A stretch of 32,713 nucleotides of DNA. Source: Fimenecus sp045578245 (GTDB lineage: Bacteria; Bacillota; Clostridia; Oscillospirales; Acutalibacteraceae). A model generated the notes under the pieces. That model was not told where the DNA came from. It worked only from the letters and a program-made list of their open reading frames with translations, and made no database searches. Of the stretch, positions 23,138 to 30,374 are shown piece by piece; the stretch's first letter is position 1; each line of letters opens with the position of its first letter. The translations under genes were made by a program, and so were the position numbers. The stretch is from assembly GCA_045578245.1 (NCBI GenBank), contig JAZNJX010000102.1, forward strand, positions 1 to 32,713, in the 5' to 3' direction.

Positions 23138-24064
23138 TTATTCACCTTTCCAATCGTGGATAACTGATGGATTTGCAAAAATTTCATCAAGTCTGTTCAT
23201 AAATGGAAGCACATCACAATAGTCAAGTGCCTTGTGGTCAAATGCAATTGTGAGAGGAAGAATCTGACGAATTGCTATTGTGTCGTTACCATTTTCATCA
23301 GTCACAACAGTAGGTTGCTTTCTGACAGCATTAACAGCAATAGCAGTAACCTGAGGTGGAATAATTTCAAGAAGGTAGCACATACCAGTCTGGTTACGGT
23401 GAATTGAACCAAGGTTAGAAATTGTAACTGTACCCTGTTCAATATCCTTCTTTGTAAGTCTGTCCTTTTCAGGAATTGAGTAGTACTGCTTTTTAGCCTT
23501 ACCTTTCAATGTGCGAACCTTATGCTTACCTGTCTTTGAACCGATAAGACGATAGATAGCCTGCATAATCTTACCTTTTTTAAGGCCTTGGATTGTGTTA
23601 TCCATAGAAACTTCAAACATAGCCTCGTCCATGTTTGTGTTCTGCATACGACGCATTGTGTCGTTGATAACTTCTGTCATTTTGAGAAGGCTCTTGCTTT
23701 CCATATGGCGAAGATTAACAGTCATCATTCTGCCGTCAGGAAGAAGTGCAGGCATTGAAACATTAACACGGTTATGATATAAGAGCTTACCACGAACAAG
23801 TTTACGTTCAAATTTAAGATGACAGTTCATTTTAGGTGCAGCCATAAGACCTTCGCAGATAATCTTCATAACAACTGTGTTGATTGAGATTTTCTTTGAT
23901 TTGTCAGTACAACCCTCATTGAGTTTCTTGTACTCTTTCATAAATTCTGTAACATCTGCTTCATAACTTACAACAGCGTGAGGAATTGTTTCCCAGCTTT
24001 CTGCTGTCATGTTAGAAACAATTTTTCTTGCAATACCAAATCGTTCTTTTTTGTAAATAGCCAT
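23138..24064 (-). CDS. Stand-alone 2-oxoacid-dehydrogenase-type acyltransferase domain protein
   Basis: 308 residues that correspond to the catalytic (E2) domain of 2-oxoacid dehydrogenase acyltransferases, without lipoyl or subunit-binding domains. The active-site motif is FDHKALDY with H277 and D281; classical E2 enzymes read DHRxxDG, so the terminal Gly is Tyr here. TVTISNLGS near 226-234 and the ITAIAVNAV-like strand (PPQVTAIAVNA) are typical of the fold. It could transfer acyl groups from CoA to an unknown acceptor, as chloramphenicol acetyltransferase does with the same fold. A basic linker (KHKVRTLKGKAKKQYYSIPEK) interrupts the domain. It follows the CoA-transferase after 12 bp with AAGGAG, so both serve one process. 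No E1, E3 or lipoylation gene is nearby. Confidence 0.82.
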   Translation of the reverse strand: MAIYKKERFGIARKIVSNMTAESWETIPHAVVSYEADVTEFMKEYKKLNEGCTDKSKKISINTVVMKIICEGLMAAPKMNCHLKFERKLVRGKLLYHNRVNVSMPALLPDGRMMTVNLRHMESKSLLKMTEVINDTMRRMQNTNMDEAMFEVSMDNTIQGLKKGKIMQAIYRLIGSKTGKHKVRTLKGKAKKQYYSIPEKDRLTKKDIEQGTVTISNLGSIHRNQTGMCYLLEIIPPQVTAIAVNAVRKQPTVVTDENGNDTIAIRQILPLTIAFDHKALDYCDVLPFMNRLDEIFANPSVIHDWKGE

Positions 24065-24076
24065 TTTTAAATCTCC

Positions 24077-25378
24077 TTAAAACGCTTTTTCATTAAATCT
24101 TCTTTCAAATTCTTCACAAAGTTCATCCCTGAAATTAGGATGAGCAATTGCAATAAGTGCTCTTGCTCTTTCTCTCATGGTTTTGCCTTTAAGCTGAGCA
24201 ATACCGAATTCAGTTACAATGTAATTAACATCATTTCTTGTTGTTGTAACAGCCGAATAGTCAGTGATTTTAGGAACAATCTTTGAGATTGTATCACCTT
24301 TTGCAGTTGATGGCATTGCAATAATTGAACGACCACCCTTACTCATTGTTGCACCTCTGACAAAGTCAACCTGTCCACCAACACCTGAGAATTGATTAAG
24401 ACCGATTGTGTCAGAAACAACCTGACCCATCAAATCGATTTGCAAACAAGAATTGACTGAAACCATATTGTCATGCTGAGCAATAACAACAGGATTGTTA
24501 ACATAATCCATCGGCATCATTTCAACATCAGGGTTTCCGCTGATGAAATCAAAGAGCTTTGTTGTACCAAAAGCAAAACCGAGAATTGTCTTACCTTTGT
24601 TTATATTTTTCTTTGAGTTATTGATAACTCCACTTGTAATAAGGTCAACAACACCGTCACCAACCATTTCCGAATGAAGTCCCAAATCCTTTTTATTCTT
24701 TAATTCTTCACAGATTGCGTTTGGAATTCCACCGATACCCAACTGAATACAGTCACCATCGTTAATAAGTGAAGCACAGTTTTTACCAATCTGAATTTCC
24801 ACCTCTGTAAGTGGCGGTGCAGGAACTTGTGGTAGTTCCTCATCGTATTCTACAAAGAAATCAAATTCTGAAACATGCTTTCTTGCAGCACCGTATGTAT
24901 ATGGCACATATTTGTTTACCTGAGCAATTTTCACATCACAATGAGAAAGTGTTGTTTCAATATAATCACAGTTTGCACCAAGTGAAACATAACCATCCTC
25001 ATCAGGAGGAGTAACTGACATAACAGTAACTCTTGGTTTAAGATAATCTCTTAAAAGAGAAGGAATCTCAGAAAGATAGCATGATGTATAATCAGCCACA
25101 CCTGTTGCAATTGCTTTACGGTTTGTTCCTGAAGCAAAAAGCGAATTATATCTGAAATGACCTTTCACTTCTTCATCAACCCAAGGAGTTTCACCCAAAA
25201 GGAGCATATTGATTATTTCAACATTATGAAAATCCTTATAATTTTCCCTCATGGCACGGACAACCGCTCTTGGTTCACTACATCCGAAAGCCATAACAAC
25301 TTTATCGCCACTTTTTATATTTTTTATTGCTTCTTCAGCAGTTACGACTCTTTCATTATAAATAATTTTCCAGTCCAT
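24077..25378 (-). CDS. Acetyl-CoA hydrolase/transferase-family CoA-transferase (butyryl- or 4-hydroxybutyryl-CoA type)
   Basis: 433 residues. The catalytic glutamate is E237 in GLHSEMVGDG, at almost the same position as in characterised butyryl-CoA:acetate and 4-hydroxybutyrate CoA-transferases (E238 by recollection). The oxyanion/glycine motifs GIGGIPNA (215-222) and FSGVGGQVDFVRGA near 340-353 are intact, as are SVTPPDEDGYVSLG (121-134) and the C-terminal VTEFGIAQLKGKT. It moves CoA from an acyl-CoA to acetate or a similar acid in fermentation. Butyrate versus 4-hydroxybutyrate or propionate use cannot be decided from sequence by eye. It is the first gene of a two-gene operon with a consensus promoter and a dyad operator. 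Confidence 0.9.
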   Translation of the reverse strand: MDWKIIYNERVVTAEEAIKNIKSGDKVVMAFGCSEPRAVVRAMRENYKDFHNVEIINMLLLGETPWVDEEVKGHFRYNSLFASGTNRKAIATGVADYTSCYLSEIPSLLRDYLKPRVTVMSVTPPDEDGYVSLGANCDYIETTLSHCDVKIAQVNKYVPYTYGAARKHVSEFDFFVEYDEELPQVPAPPLTEVEIQIGKNCASLINDGDCIQLGIGGIPNAICEELKNKKDLGLHSEMVGDGVVDLITSGVINNSKKNINKGKTILGFAFGTTKLFDFISGNPDVEMMPMDYVNNPVVIAQHDNMVSVNSCLQIDLMGQVVSDTIGLNQFSGVGGQVDFVRGATMSKGGRSIIAMPSTAKGDTISKIVPKITDYSAVTTTRNDVNYIVTEFGIAQLKGKTMRERARALIAIAHPNFRDELCEEFERRFNEKAF

Positions 25379-25401
25379 AATTGCCCCCTATCTTCCCTTT
25401 T

Positions 25402-25431
25402 ATTAAACATTTGACCGCTCAAGTGTTTAAT
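25402..25431. promoter_or_regulatory. 30-bp dyad operator (TetR/AcrR-style) over the transcription start of the CoA-transferase operon
   Basis: ATTAAACATTTGA (25402-25414), spacer CCGC, TCAAGTGTTTAAT (25419-25431): 13-bp arms with one mismatch. The core TTGACCGCTCAA is the kind of dyad bound by TetR/AcrR repressors. It covers about +2 to +32 of the transcript started by the promoter at 25441-25469. No TetR gene is in the window. As an RNA the arms could pair, but no T-run follows, so it is not a terminator. Confidence 0.7.
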
Positions 25432-25440
25432 ATTTATACA

Positions 25441-25469
25441 ATTATATCCCAAAAACTCAAAATTGTCAA
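25441..25469 (-). promoter_or_regulatory. Consensus sigma-A promoter of the CoA-transferase operon
   Basis: Minus strand TTGACA (25469-25464), exact 17-bp spacer, TATAAT (25446-25441). Both hexamers are perfect consensus, suggesting high output that requires repression by the adjoining operator. Confidence 0.9.
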
Positions 25470-25570
25470 TAAATGAGAGAGACTTTACAAATATTTAACA
25501 ATTTAATAATACCTTGTTCAGTTTTGTCAGTATGTAAAAATTTCACCTGTTTTTTTATAGATTATCACAG

Positions 25571-25599
25571 TAGAAAAAGCAGCTTATTTATAGTATAAT
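25571..25599 (+). promoter_or_regulatory. Putative promoter of the GPH symporter/hydrolase operon
   Basis: TAGAAA (25571-25576, 4/6 match), 17-bp spacer, perfect TATAAT (25594-25599), 41 bp before the ATG at 25641. The weak -35 suggests an activator may be needed. The rest of the 25470-25570 stretch is AT-rich without clear signals. Confidence 0.5.
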
Positions 25600-25640
25600 A
25601 TTTAATCATAGAAATCTCTTTCAAAGGAGTGTTACAAAAT

Positions 25641-27089
25641 ATGAATTATATTGCCAAAAAAGAGAAAGTCAACTTTATGGCGGGTCTTGCAGGACAAAAT
25701 ATTGTTTACTGCTTTATCGGTGCATCTTTCTTTCAATATTTCCTTACTGATATTGCACAATTCCCTGCCAGTATTGTTGGTGTACTCTTGATACTTATGA
25801 AAGTTTGGGATGGTATTAACGACCCGATTATCGGTTCAATTGTTGACCGTCATCGTTTTAAGACCGGAGAAAAACTTCGTCCATTACTTAAATACACACC
25901 TGTACCGGTTGGTGTTTTCACCGTACTTATTTTCGTAGTTTTCTCAACTGCTGAAAACCTTCTTTGGCTTCGTGTCGGTTATTTTGTAATAATGTATCTC
26001 TGTTGGGATATCACCTACACTATGCAAGACGTTGCTATCTGGGGTATGACTGCCGTTGTTACACCTGATTCCAATGAACGTGATAAATTTGTTCAGTTAG
26101 CAAGAACAATCGGTTCCATTTTCTTTGGTATTTTCAGTGCCGTTATTCCTATGATTATGGAAATTGTTGCAAAACAGTCTGGTAATTCCTTGGCTCTTAT
26201 GACAGTTTTATTTGCAGCAATCTTCGGTCTTGGTGGTGCATTAGTCAGTGCGAAATGCTATAAAGCACAGGAAAGAGTCCGTCTTGTTGAACCTGAACAG
26301 CAACAGACATCAATCTTAGAATGCTTCAAGCTTCTTTTCCAGAACAAGATGCTCATGTTGGTAACACTTTCAAACCTTTTCGGTGCTTTGGCATTCGGTG
26401 GCAACCTTATGACATACTTCTTCAAATACAAAATCCCTGAAATTTCAATTGCAGGTTTTGTTCTCGGGCCATTGACACTTACAACAGTCTTTGGTGCTTT
26501 AACAACTGCTCCAAGTTTCCTTGGTATGCTTTTAGCTGATAAACTTAAAGAAAAATTCAAGGGTTACAGAAATCTTCTTATCTTTATTCAGCTTTGCACA
26601 TTGGTTTCAAGAGTCCTTGCATGGATTATCGGATTTGAAGGCAAAAACATCATTCTCACAATGATTATCCTTGCTCTTTCTTCATTCCCTGCAGGAGCTT
26701 CAAGTATTGCACAGACATCTCTCTTCTGCGACAGCGTTGACTATATGGAATGGAAAACAGGTAAACGTACAGAAGGCGTTACCTTTGCAATGCAGACATT
26801 CTTCACAAAGATTTCAAGTGGTATTACAGGTGCTCTCGGCACATTTGCTCTCAGTGCTCTTGGATATAAGGCTGTTGAAGATGTACCTGGTGCAGTTTAT
26901 CTTGGTACACAGACAGAGGCTTTCGAAACATGGATTTGGCCGCTTGTAATGCTCACGCCTGCAATCGCAGCACTTCTTTACACCATTCCACTTCTCTTCA
27001 TCAAATACACTCCAGAACAGAAAGCTCAGGTTGAAAGAGAATTGGCAGAACGCAGAGCTTCAGCAGAAAATATTGCCGTTGCTAAATAA
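25641..27089 (+). CDS. GPH-family cation/sugar symporter
   Basis: 482 residues, about twelve membrane helices. The family loop is VWDGINDPIIGSIVDRHRFKTGEKLRP near 55-81, with the NDPxxG motif, but the usual RTRSKYGRxR basic stretch is altered to RHRFKTGEKLR. It resembles the symporter at 17368 but lacks its long C-terminal tail. It should import a sugar, glycoside or uronide with Na+ or H+. Start: a GTG at 25629 overlaps the AAAGGAG Shine-Dalgarno itself, so the ATG at 25641 (11-nt spacing) is the start. A secreted alpha/beta hydrolase gene follows 14 bp downstream, pointing to a hydrolyse-then-import pair; the sugar is unknown. Confidence 0.88.
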   Translation: MNYIAKKEKVNFMAGLAGQNIVYCFIGASFFQYFLTDIAQFPASIVGVLLILMKVWDGINDPIIGSIVDRHRFKTGEKLRPLLKYTPVPVGVFTVLIFVVFSTAENLLWLRVGYFVIMYLCWDITYTMQDVAIWGMTAVVTPDSNERDKFVQLARTIGSIFFGIFSAVIPMIMEIVAKQSGNSLALMTVLFAAIFGLGGALVSAKCYKAQERVRLVEPEQQQTSILECFKLLFQNKMLMLVTLSNLFGALAFGGNLMTYFFKYKIPEISIAGFVLGPLTLTTVFGALTTAPSFLGMLLADKLKEKFKGYRNLLIFIQLCTLVSRVLAWIIGFEGKNIILTMIILALSSFPAGASSIAQTSLFCDSVDYMEWKTGKRTEGVTFAMQTFFTKISSGITGALGTFALSALGYKAVEDVPGAVYLGTQTEAFETWIWPLVMLTPAIAALLYTIPLLFIKYTPEQKAQVERELAERRASAENIAVAK

Positions 27090-27103
27090 AAAGGAGAAAC
27101 AAA

Positions 27104-28030
27104 ATGAAGAAATTAATCAGTATTTTATGTGTTGCAGCAATCATACTTTCAACATTTTCTGTAACGGCTTTTGCTGCTGACACAAATTATAAACCTTATG
27201 AAGAAAGTCAGTATTTTACATACGGTGACTACGACATTCATTACAGAGTAATCCCAGCACAGGGTAAATTTAAGGGCAGAATTATGATGCTCCATGGCTT
27301 TATGTGTTCAACATATGCTTGGCGCAATATGGCAGACGAAATGAGTAAAAAAGGCTATGAGTGCGTGCTTGCTGACCTTCCTGACTTTGGTTACAGCACA
27401 AGAGAAAATCCTGATATGGAAATTATCGACCGTGAAATCTTAATCACTAAGCTTATGGAAAGTATTGCTCCGATGAATGAATGGATTTTAGCAGGTCACT
27501 CAATGGGTGGTGGTGTTGCAGTCAATATTGCAATTGAAAATCCAGTTAAGGCACTTCTTCTCTACTGTCCTGCACCACAGAGTGAATTCCCCGAAGCAAT
27601 GAAAGGTCTTATTCAGTCCGACATTATGAAAGGTACTATGAATGTATTTTCCAAATACGGTACAGAGGTTGATCCACTTGTTAAAATGGTAATTTTCATG
27701 GCAACTCTCGACTGTAAGTTCTCAAAAGACTATGACCTTGATGGTGTTACAGATGCAGTTCAGTATGACGGATTTGGCGCAGGAATGTGCGAAATGATGT
27801 ACAATGTAAGACCTACTGATTTAGAGAATGCAGACAAAATCGAATGTCCTGTACTTTTAGTTCAGGCAAGTGGTGATATGGTTCTTAATGCACAGATGAA
27901 AGACCAGATGAATTCAGCATTCCCTGATGCTACAACTTACAATGTAATCGGTGGCGGTCATCAGTGCATTGAAAACCGAGCAAAAGAACTTGCAACAGTA
28001 ACAAACCTTTTCCTTTGGAAAAATAAATAA
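27104..28030 (+). CDS. Secreted alpha/beta hydrolase
   Basis: 308 residues. Signal peptide at about 1-25 (MKKL, hydrophobic core, AFAAD cleavage zone). The alpha/beta-hydrolase fold is shown by the oxyanion motif MLHGFMC near 62-68, the nucleophile elbow AGHSMGGG near 139-146, the acid in QASGDMVLN near 261-269, and the catalytic His in GGGHQCIE near 286-293. It could be an esterase, lipase or acyl-sugar deacylase acting outside the cell. It sits 14 bp after the GPH symporter with AAAGGAG, so the substrate may be an acylated sugar or glycoside whose product the symporter imports; that is inference. A hairpin terminator follows. Confidence 0.88.
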   Translation: MKKLISILCVAAIILSTFSVTAFAADTNYKPYEESQYFTYGDYDIHYRVIPAQGKFKGRIMMLHGFMCSTYAWRNMADEMSKKGYECVLADLPDFGYSTRENPDMEIIDREILITKLMESIAPMNEWILAGHSMGGGVAVNIAIENPVKALLLYCPAPQSEFPEAMKGLIQSDIMKGTMNVFSKYGTEVDPLVKMVIFMATLDCKFSKDYDLDGVTDAVQYDGFGAGMCEMMYNVRPTDLENADKIECPVLLVQASGDMVLNAQMKDQMNSAFPDATTYNVIGGGHQCIENRAKELATVTNLFLWKNK

Positions 28031-28043
28031 TTTAACATAATAA

Positions 28044-28080
28044 AAGGAGCATTTGCCAATGGCATTTGCTCCTTCTTTTT
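28044..28080. terminator. Terminator shared by convergent hydrolase and nuclease genes
   Basis: AAGGAGCA (28044-28051) pairs with TGCTCCTT at about 28067-28074; an inner TGCC/GGCA stem forms beyond a two-base mismatch. CTTTTT follows on the plus strand and TTTTATT on the minus strand. It overlaps the nuclease stop codon. Confidence 0.8.
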
Positions 28081-29002
28081 ATTCATTACATATTCCGCAG
28101 TATTCATATCCCTGCTGAACATAATATTTAACGTCTTTTCCTTGAATCACCTGCTTGTTCTTCTCACTCATTCCTGTTGCACCTGAACAAGTTGGTTTAT
28201 GTATTTTCTTTGATGATGTGTTGAGAACAAACTGTGATGAATTTACATCTTCTTCCTGATTTTCTGTATAACTTTCATCAAGTGTGCTCTTACCGGTTGC
28301 ATAATCAATCCTCACACCCGGCTGAACATTGTAGCAATACACATTGAAGCATATACCCTCACCATCGTCTTCAACGGACCAGGCTTCCATCTGCACACCA
28401 CTCGCAACAAGGTTATCGTCATCAAAAATCGGTGTTACACGGTAAAGCACGTGATTTTCAGTTTCTTTTACATAGTCAGCAACCATATTTTCAAAAGGTA
28501 ACATACCCTGAGTGTTCATATAGCGTGTACCGGTAATAAGATTGCTTGTGTTTGCGTTTTCGCCTGTCAACTGATAGCCGATTAGATGACAACGGTTATA
28601 AAGATACCTTCCGTCAACAAAATCATATTTTGCTGTCACCCAACCCGTAGGCTTTACCATTCCGATATCGCCTCGTTTTTCAGTGGGCATAATCTCCGTA
28701 CCGATACAAGCATATGTCACGCCACAACGACCTAATTTATCAAGCTTCGCATAGGTTTCAAAAGCCTTTGTTGTGTAATCTTCTTCTGTAAAAGACGGCT
28801 GATTATCGTTGATTGCAACATAGGGACTACCTGAATATTCAGGAATATCGTCAAGAGATACTACTTTGCTTTGTGTATCAGCAGTTGTGGTTTTCTCAGG
28901 TTCAGGAAGAATATCACCATTATTGAGTGAACCACCACAGCTGCAGAATGTAAGTAAAACGGCAAGAACTAAACTTATTACTGATAAAAATCTCTTATTC
29001 AT
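28079..29002 (-). CDS. Secreted EndA/NucA-type DNA/RNA non-specific endonuclease with C-terminal Ada-like cysteine domain
   Basis: 307 residues. N-terminal signal with FCSC near 19-22 suggests a lipoprotein. After a Thr/Glu-rich linker, the beta-beta-alpha-metal nuclease domain (about 60-235) has the EndA-type catalytic stretch NRCHLIGYQLTGEN, with the general-base His in place of the DRGH form, followed by NLITGTRYMN for metal binding. It resembles streptococcal EndA. The last 45 residues carry KIHKPTCSG and GYEYCGICNE, the C-x(n)-CxxC pattern of Ada-type zinc-binding modules. It should degrade DNA outside the cell for nutrients or uptake. GAGG lies in the end of the upstream unknown gene, 3 bp away, so the pair is an operon. 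Confidence 0.9.
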   Translation of the reverse strand: MNKRFLSVISLVLAVLLTFCSCGGSLNNGDILPEPEKTTTADTQSKVVSLDDIPEYSGSPYVAINDNQPSFTEEDYTTKAFETYAKLDKLGRCGVTYACIGTEIMPTEKRGDIGMVKPTGWVTAKYDFVDGRYLYNRCHLIGYQLTGENANTSNLITGTRYMNTQGMLPFENMVADYVKETENHVLYRVTPIFDDDNLVASGVQMEAWSVEDDGEGICFNVYCYNVQPGVRIDYATGKSTLDESYTENQEEDVNSSQFVLNTSSKKIHKPTCSGATGMSEKNKQVIQGKDVKYYVQQGYEYCGICNE

Positions 29003-29005
29003 AAC

Positions 29006-29392
29006 TTACCTCACATAAATTTCCCTTGTAATTTTCTCGTGGGATGAACCCTCAAAATCCACAGTTTCAGTCAAGTTCCAGCCTGCAAGGTCAATATTGA
29101 AATATGTGTCTGCAGGATAGAGTCTGTTCCATTTATACACGATTATCTCTTCAATATTTTCTTCTTTTACAGTGAAATTCTCGGCAAAGCAATATTCGTT
29201 TCCCACGTTTTCAATGCTATCAAAAACTTCAACCGAATTCTCAGGAAAAAGTTTTGAAGAATATTCATTTGCGTAAAGCTTTTCGCCTTTACAAAGTTCC
29301 AAAACATTTTCAATAAGCACTCTGTCACGACTCTGACGACGTTTGTTGAACATCATACCGTTTTTGTCATCGAGACAAACTATAAGTTTCAT
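29006..29392 (-). CDS. Conserved small protein of unknown function
   Basis: 128 residues, soluble. Notable parts are MKLIVCLDDKNGMMFN at 1-16, the basic KRRQSRDRVL at 17-26, a central NEYCFAE, the VYKWNRLYPADTYF stretch, and the C-terminal GSSHEKITREIYVR. I recall similar short proteins with the same start and end motifs in other Clostridia, without an assigned function. Start: a GTG at 29419 lies between the -35 and -10 boxes of the likely promoter, so it cannot be used; the ATG at 29392 follows GGGTGA. It is the first gene of an operon with the secreted nuclease, 3 bp apart, but lacks a signal peptide. Confidence 0.8.
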   Translation of the reverse strand: MKLIVCLDDKNGMMFNKRRQSRDRVLIENVLELCKGEKLYANEYSSKLFPENSVEVFDSIENVGNEYCFAENFTVKEENIEEIIVYKWNRLYPADTYFNIDLAGWNLTETVDFEGSSHEKITREIYVR

Positions 29393-29409
29393 AATTATCA
29401 CCCAATGAA

Positions 29410-29438
29410 ATTTTATCACACATAGAAATTTCTTTCAA
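29410..29438 (-). promoter_or_regulatory. Promoter of the unknown-gene/nuclease operon
   Basis: Minus strand TTGAAA (29438-29433), exact 17-bp spacer, TAAAAT (29415-29410). Transcription would start about 11 nt before the ATG at 29392, so the leader is just long enough for the Shine-Dalgarno. Confidence 0.7.
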
Positions 29439-29467
29439 TAAAATTTATTTATTATCTGTCCGAAATA

Positions 29468-29476
29468 TGGTATAAT
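29468..29476 (+). promoter_or_regulatory. Extended -10 promoter of the radical SAM gene
   Basis: TGGTATAAT (29468-29476) is a TGn-extended perfect -10 box, with only a weak -35. It is 22 bp before the ATG and divergent from the promoter at 29410-29438. Confidence 0.6.
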
Positions 29477-29498
29477 ACAAAATTAAAGAGGTGAGAAT

Positions 29499-30332
29499 AT
29501 GAAACGATTTGCAAAGGTATATGTTGAAATTTCAAATATCTGTAATTTAAATTGCTCATTTTGTCCTGGCACTACACGAAAACCAAAACGAATGACCGTT
29601 GAAGAATTTAGAATTGTGCTTGAAAAAATCAAGGACTATACTGATTACATTTATTTTCATCTTCTCGGTGAACCTCTTTGTCACCCACAGCTTAAAGAAT
29701 TTTTGAAAATTGCTGAAGAGATGCATTTCAAAGTGATTATCACCACAAATGGCACTCTTTTAGAGAAAAACAAAGATATACTTTTAGAATCAAATTCGCA
29801 CTACAAAACCGTCATTTCTCTCCATTCCTTTGAGGCAAACGACAACAGGGTTTCCTTTGAAGAATACTTGAACAACTGTTTTACCTATGCAAAAACAGCT
29901 GAAAACAAAAAAATCGTTGTTCTAAGACTCTGGAACAACGGTGGAAAAGATAGCCTTAATGATGAAATTTTAAAATGCCTTGAAGATTATTTCCCAAAAC
30001 CTTGGGCAGAAGAAAGAAACGGAACAAGAATCGGTGAGAAAATCTATATTCAATACGGTGATAAATTCGACTGGCCAACTCTTGAAAGCAACGACACAAA
30101 TGAAAATATTTTCTGCTACGGACTCCGTGACCAGATTGGCGTTTTATCCGACGGTACCGTTGTCCCCTGTTGCCTTGACAATAATGGTGAGATAAGCCTT
30201 GGAAACATTTTCGAAGGTGAATTAGAAAAAATAATAAGCTCCGAAAAAGCACAAAAAATATATAACGGATTTTCAAATCGAAAAGCCCCGGAAGAACTCT
30301 GTAAAAGATGTAGTTTCGTGAGGAAGTTTTAA
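29499..30332 (+). CDS. Radical SAM protein with SPASM-like C-terminal cysteines
   Basis: 277 residues. The [4Fe-4S]/SAM motif is C15, C19, C22 in ISNICNLNCSFCPG, followed by LLGEPLCHPQL (a GEP-type SAM-binding segment) and VIITTNGTLL. The C-terminal part has cysteines at FCYGLRDQ, VVPCCLDNNG and ELCKRCSF, the pattern of a SPASM auxiliary-cluster domain, with the usual GxxSLGNIFE text. Such proteins include peptide-maturing enzymes (sactionine-type) and anaerobic sulfatase maturases, but no precursor peptide, sulfatase or transporter is next to it, so the substrate is unknown. It is short for the class (many are 350 or more). GAGGTGAG precedes the ATG. Divergent from the nuclease operon, with a strong terminator after it. 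Confidence 0.9.
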   Translation: MKRFAKVYVEISNICNLNCSFCPGTTRKPKRMTVEEFRIVLEKIKDYTDYIYFHLLGEPLCHPQLKEFLKIAEEMHFKVIITTNGTLLEKNKDILLESNSHYKTVISLHSFEANDNRVSFEEYLNNCFTYAKTAENKKIVVLRLWNNGGKDSLNDEILKCLEDYFPKPWAEERNGTRIGEKIYIQYGDKFDWPTLESNDTNENIFCYGLRDQIGVLSDGTVVPCCLDNNGEISLGNIFEGELEKIISSEKAQKIYNGFSNRKAPEELCKRCSFVRKF

Positions 30333-30335
30333 CAA

Positions 30336-30371
30336 AAAAAGGACTGGCTTCGTGTGAAGTCAGTCCTTTTT
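30336..30371. terminator. Strong bidirectional terminator, radical SAM gene and SGNH gene
   Basis: A 16-bp stem (30336-30351 with 30356-30371), one G-T pair, closed by a GTGT tetraloop: AAAAAGGACTGGCTTC pairs with GAAGTCAGTCCTTTTT. A/T runs at both ends allow termination in both directions; the SGNH stop codon at 30375 is only 4 bp away. Confidence 0.92.
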
Positions 30372-30374
30372 CAA

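Noticed and set aside
25402..25431. 30-bp inverted repeat as a terminator or riboswitch
   Set aside because: It lies at the 5' end of the transcript, has only a 4-base loop and no following T-run; a protein operator explains it better.
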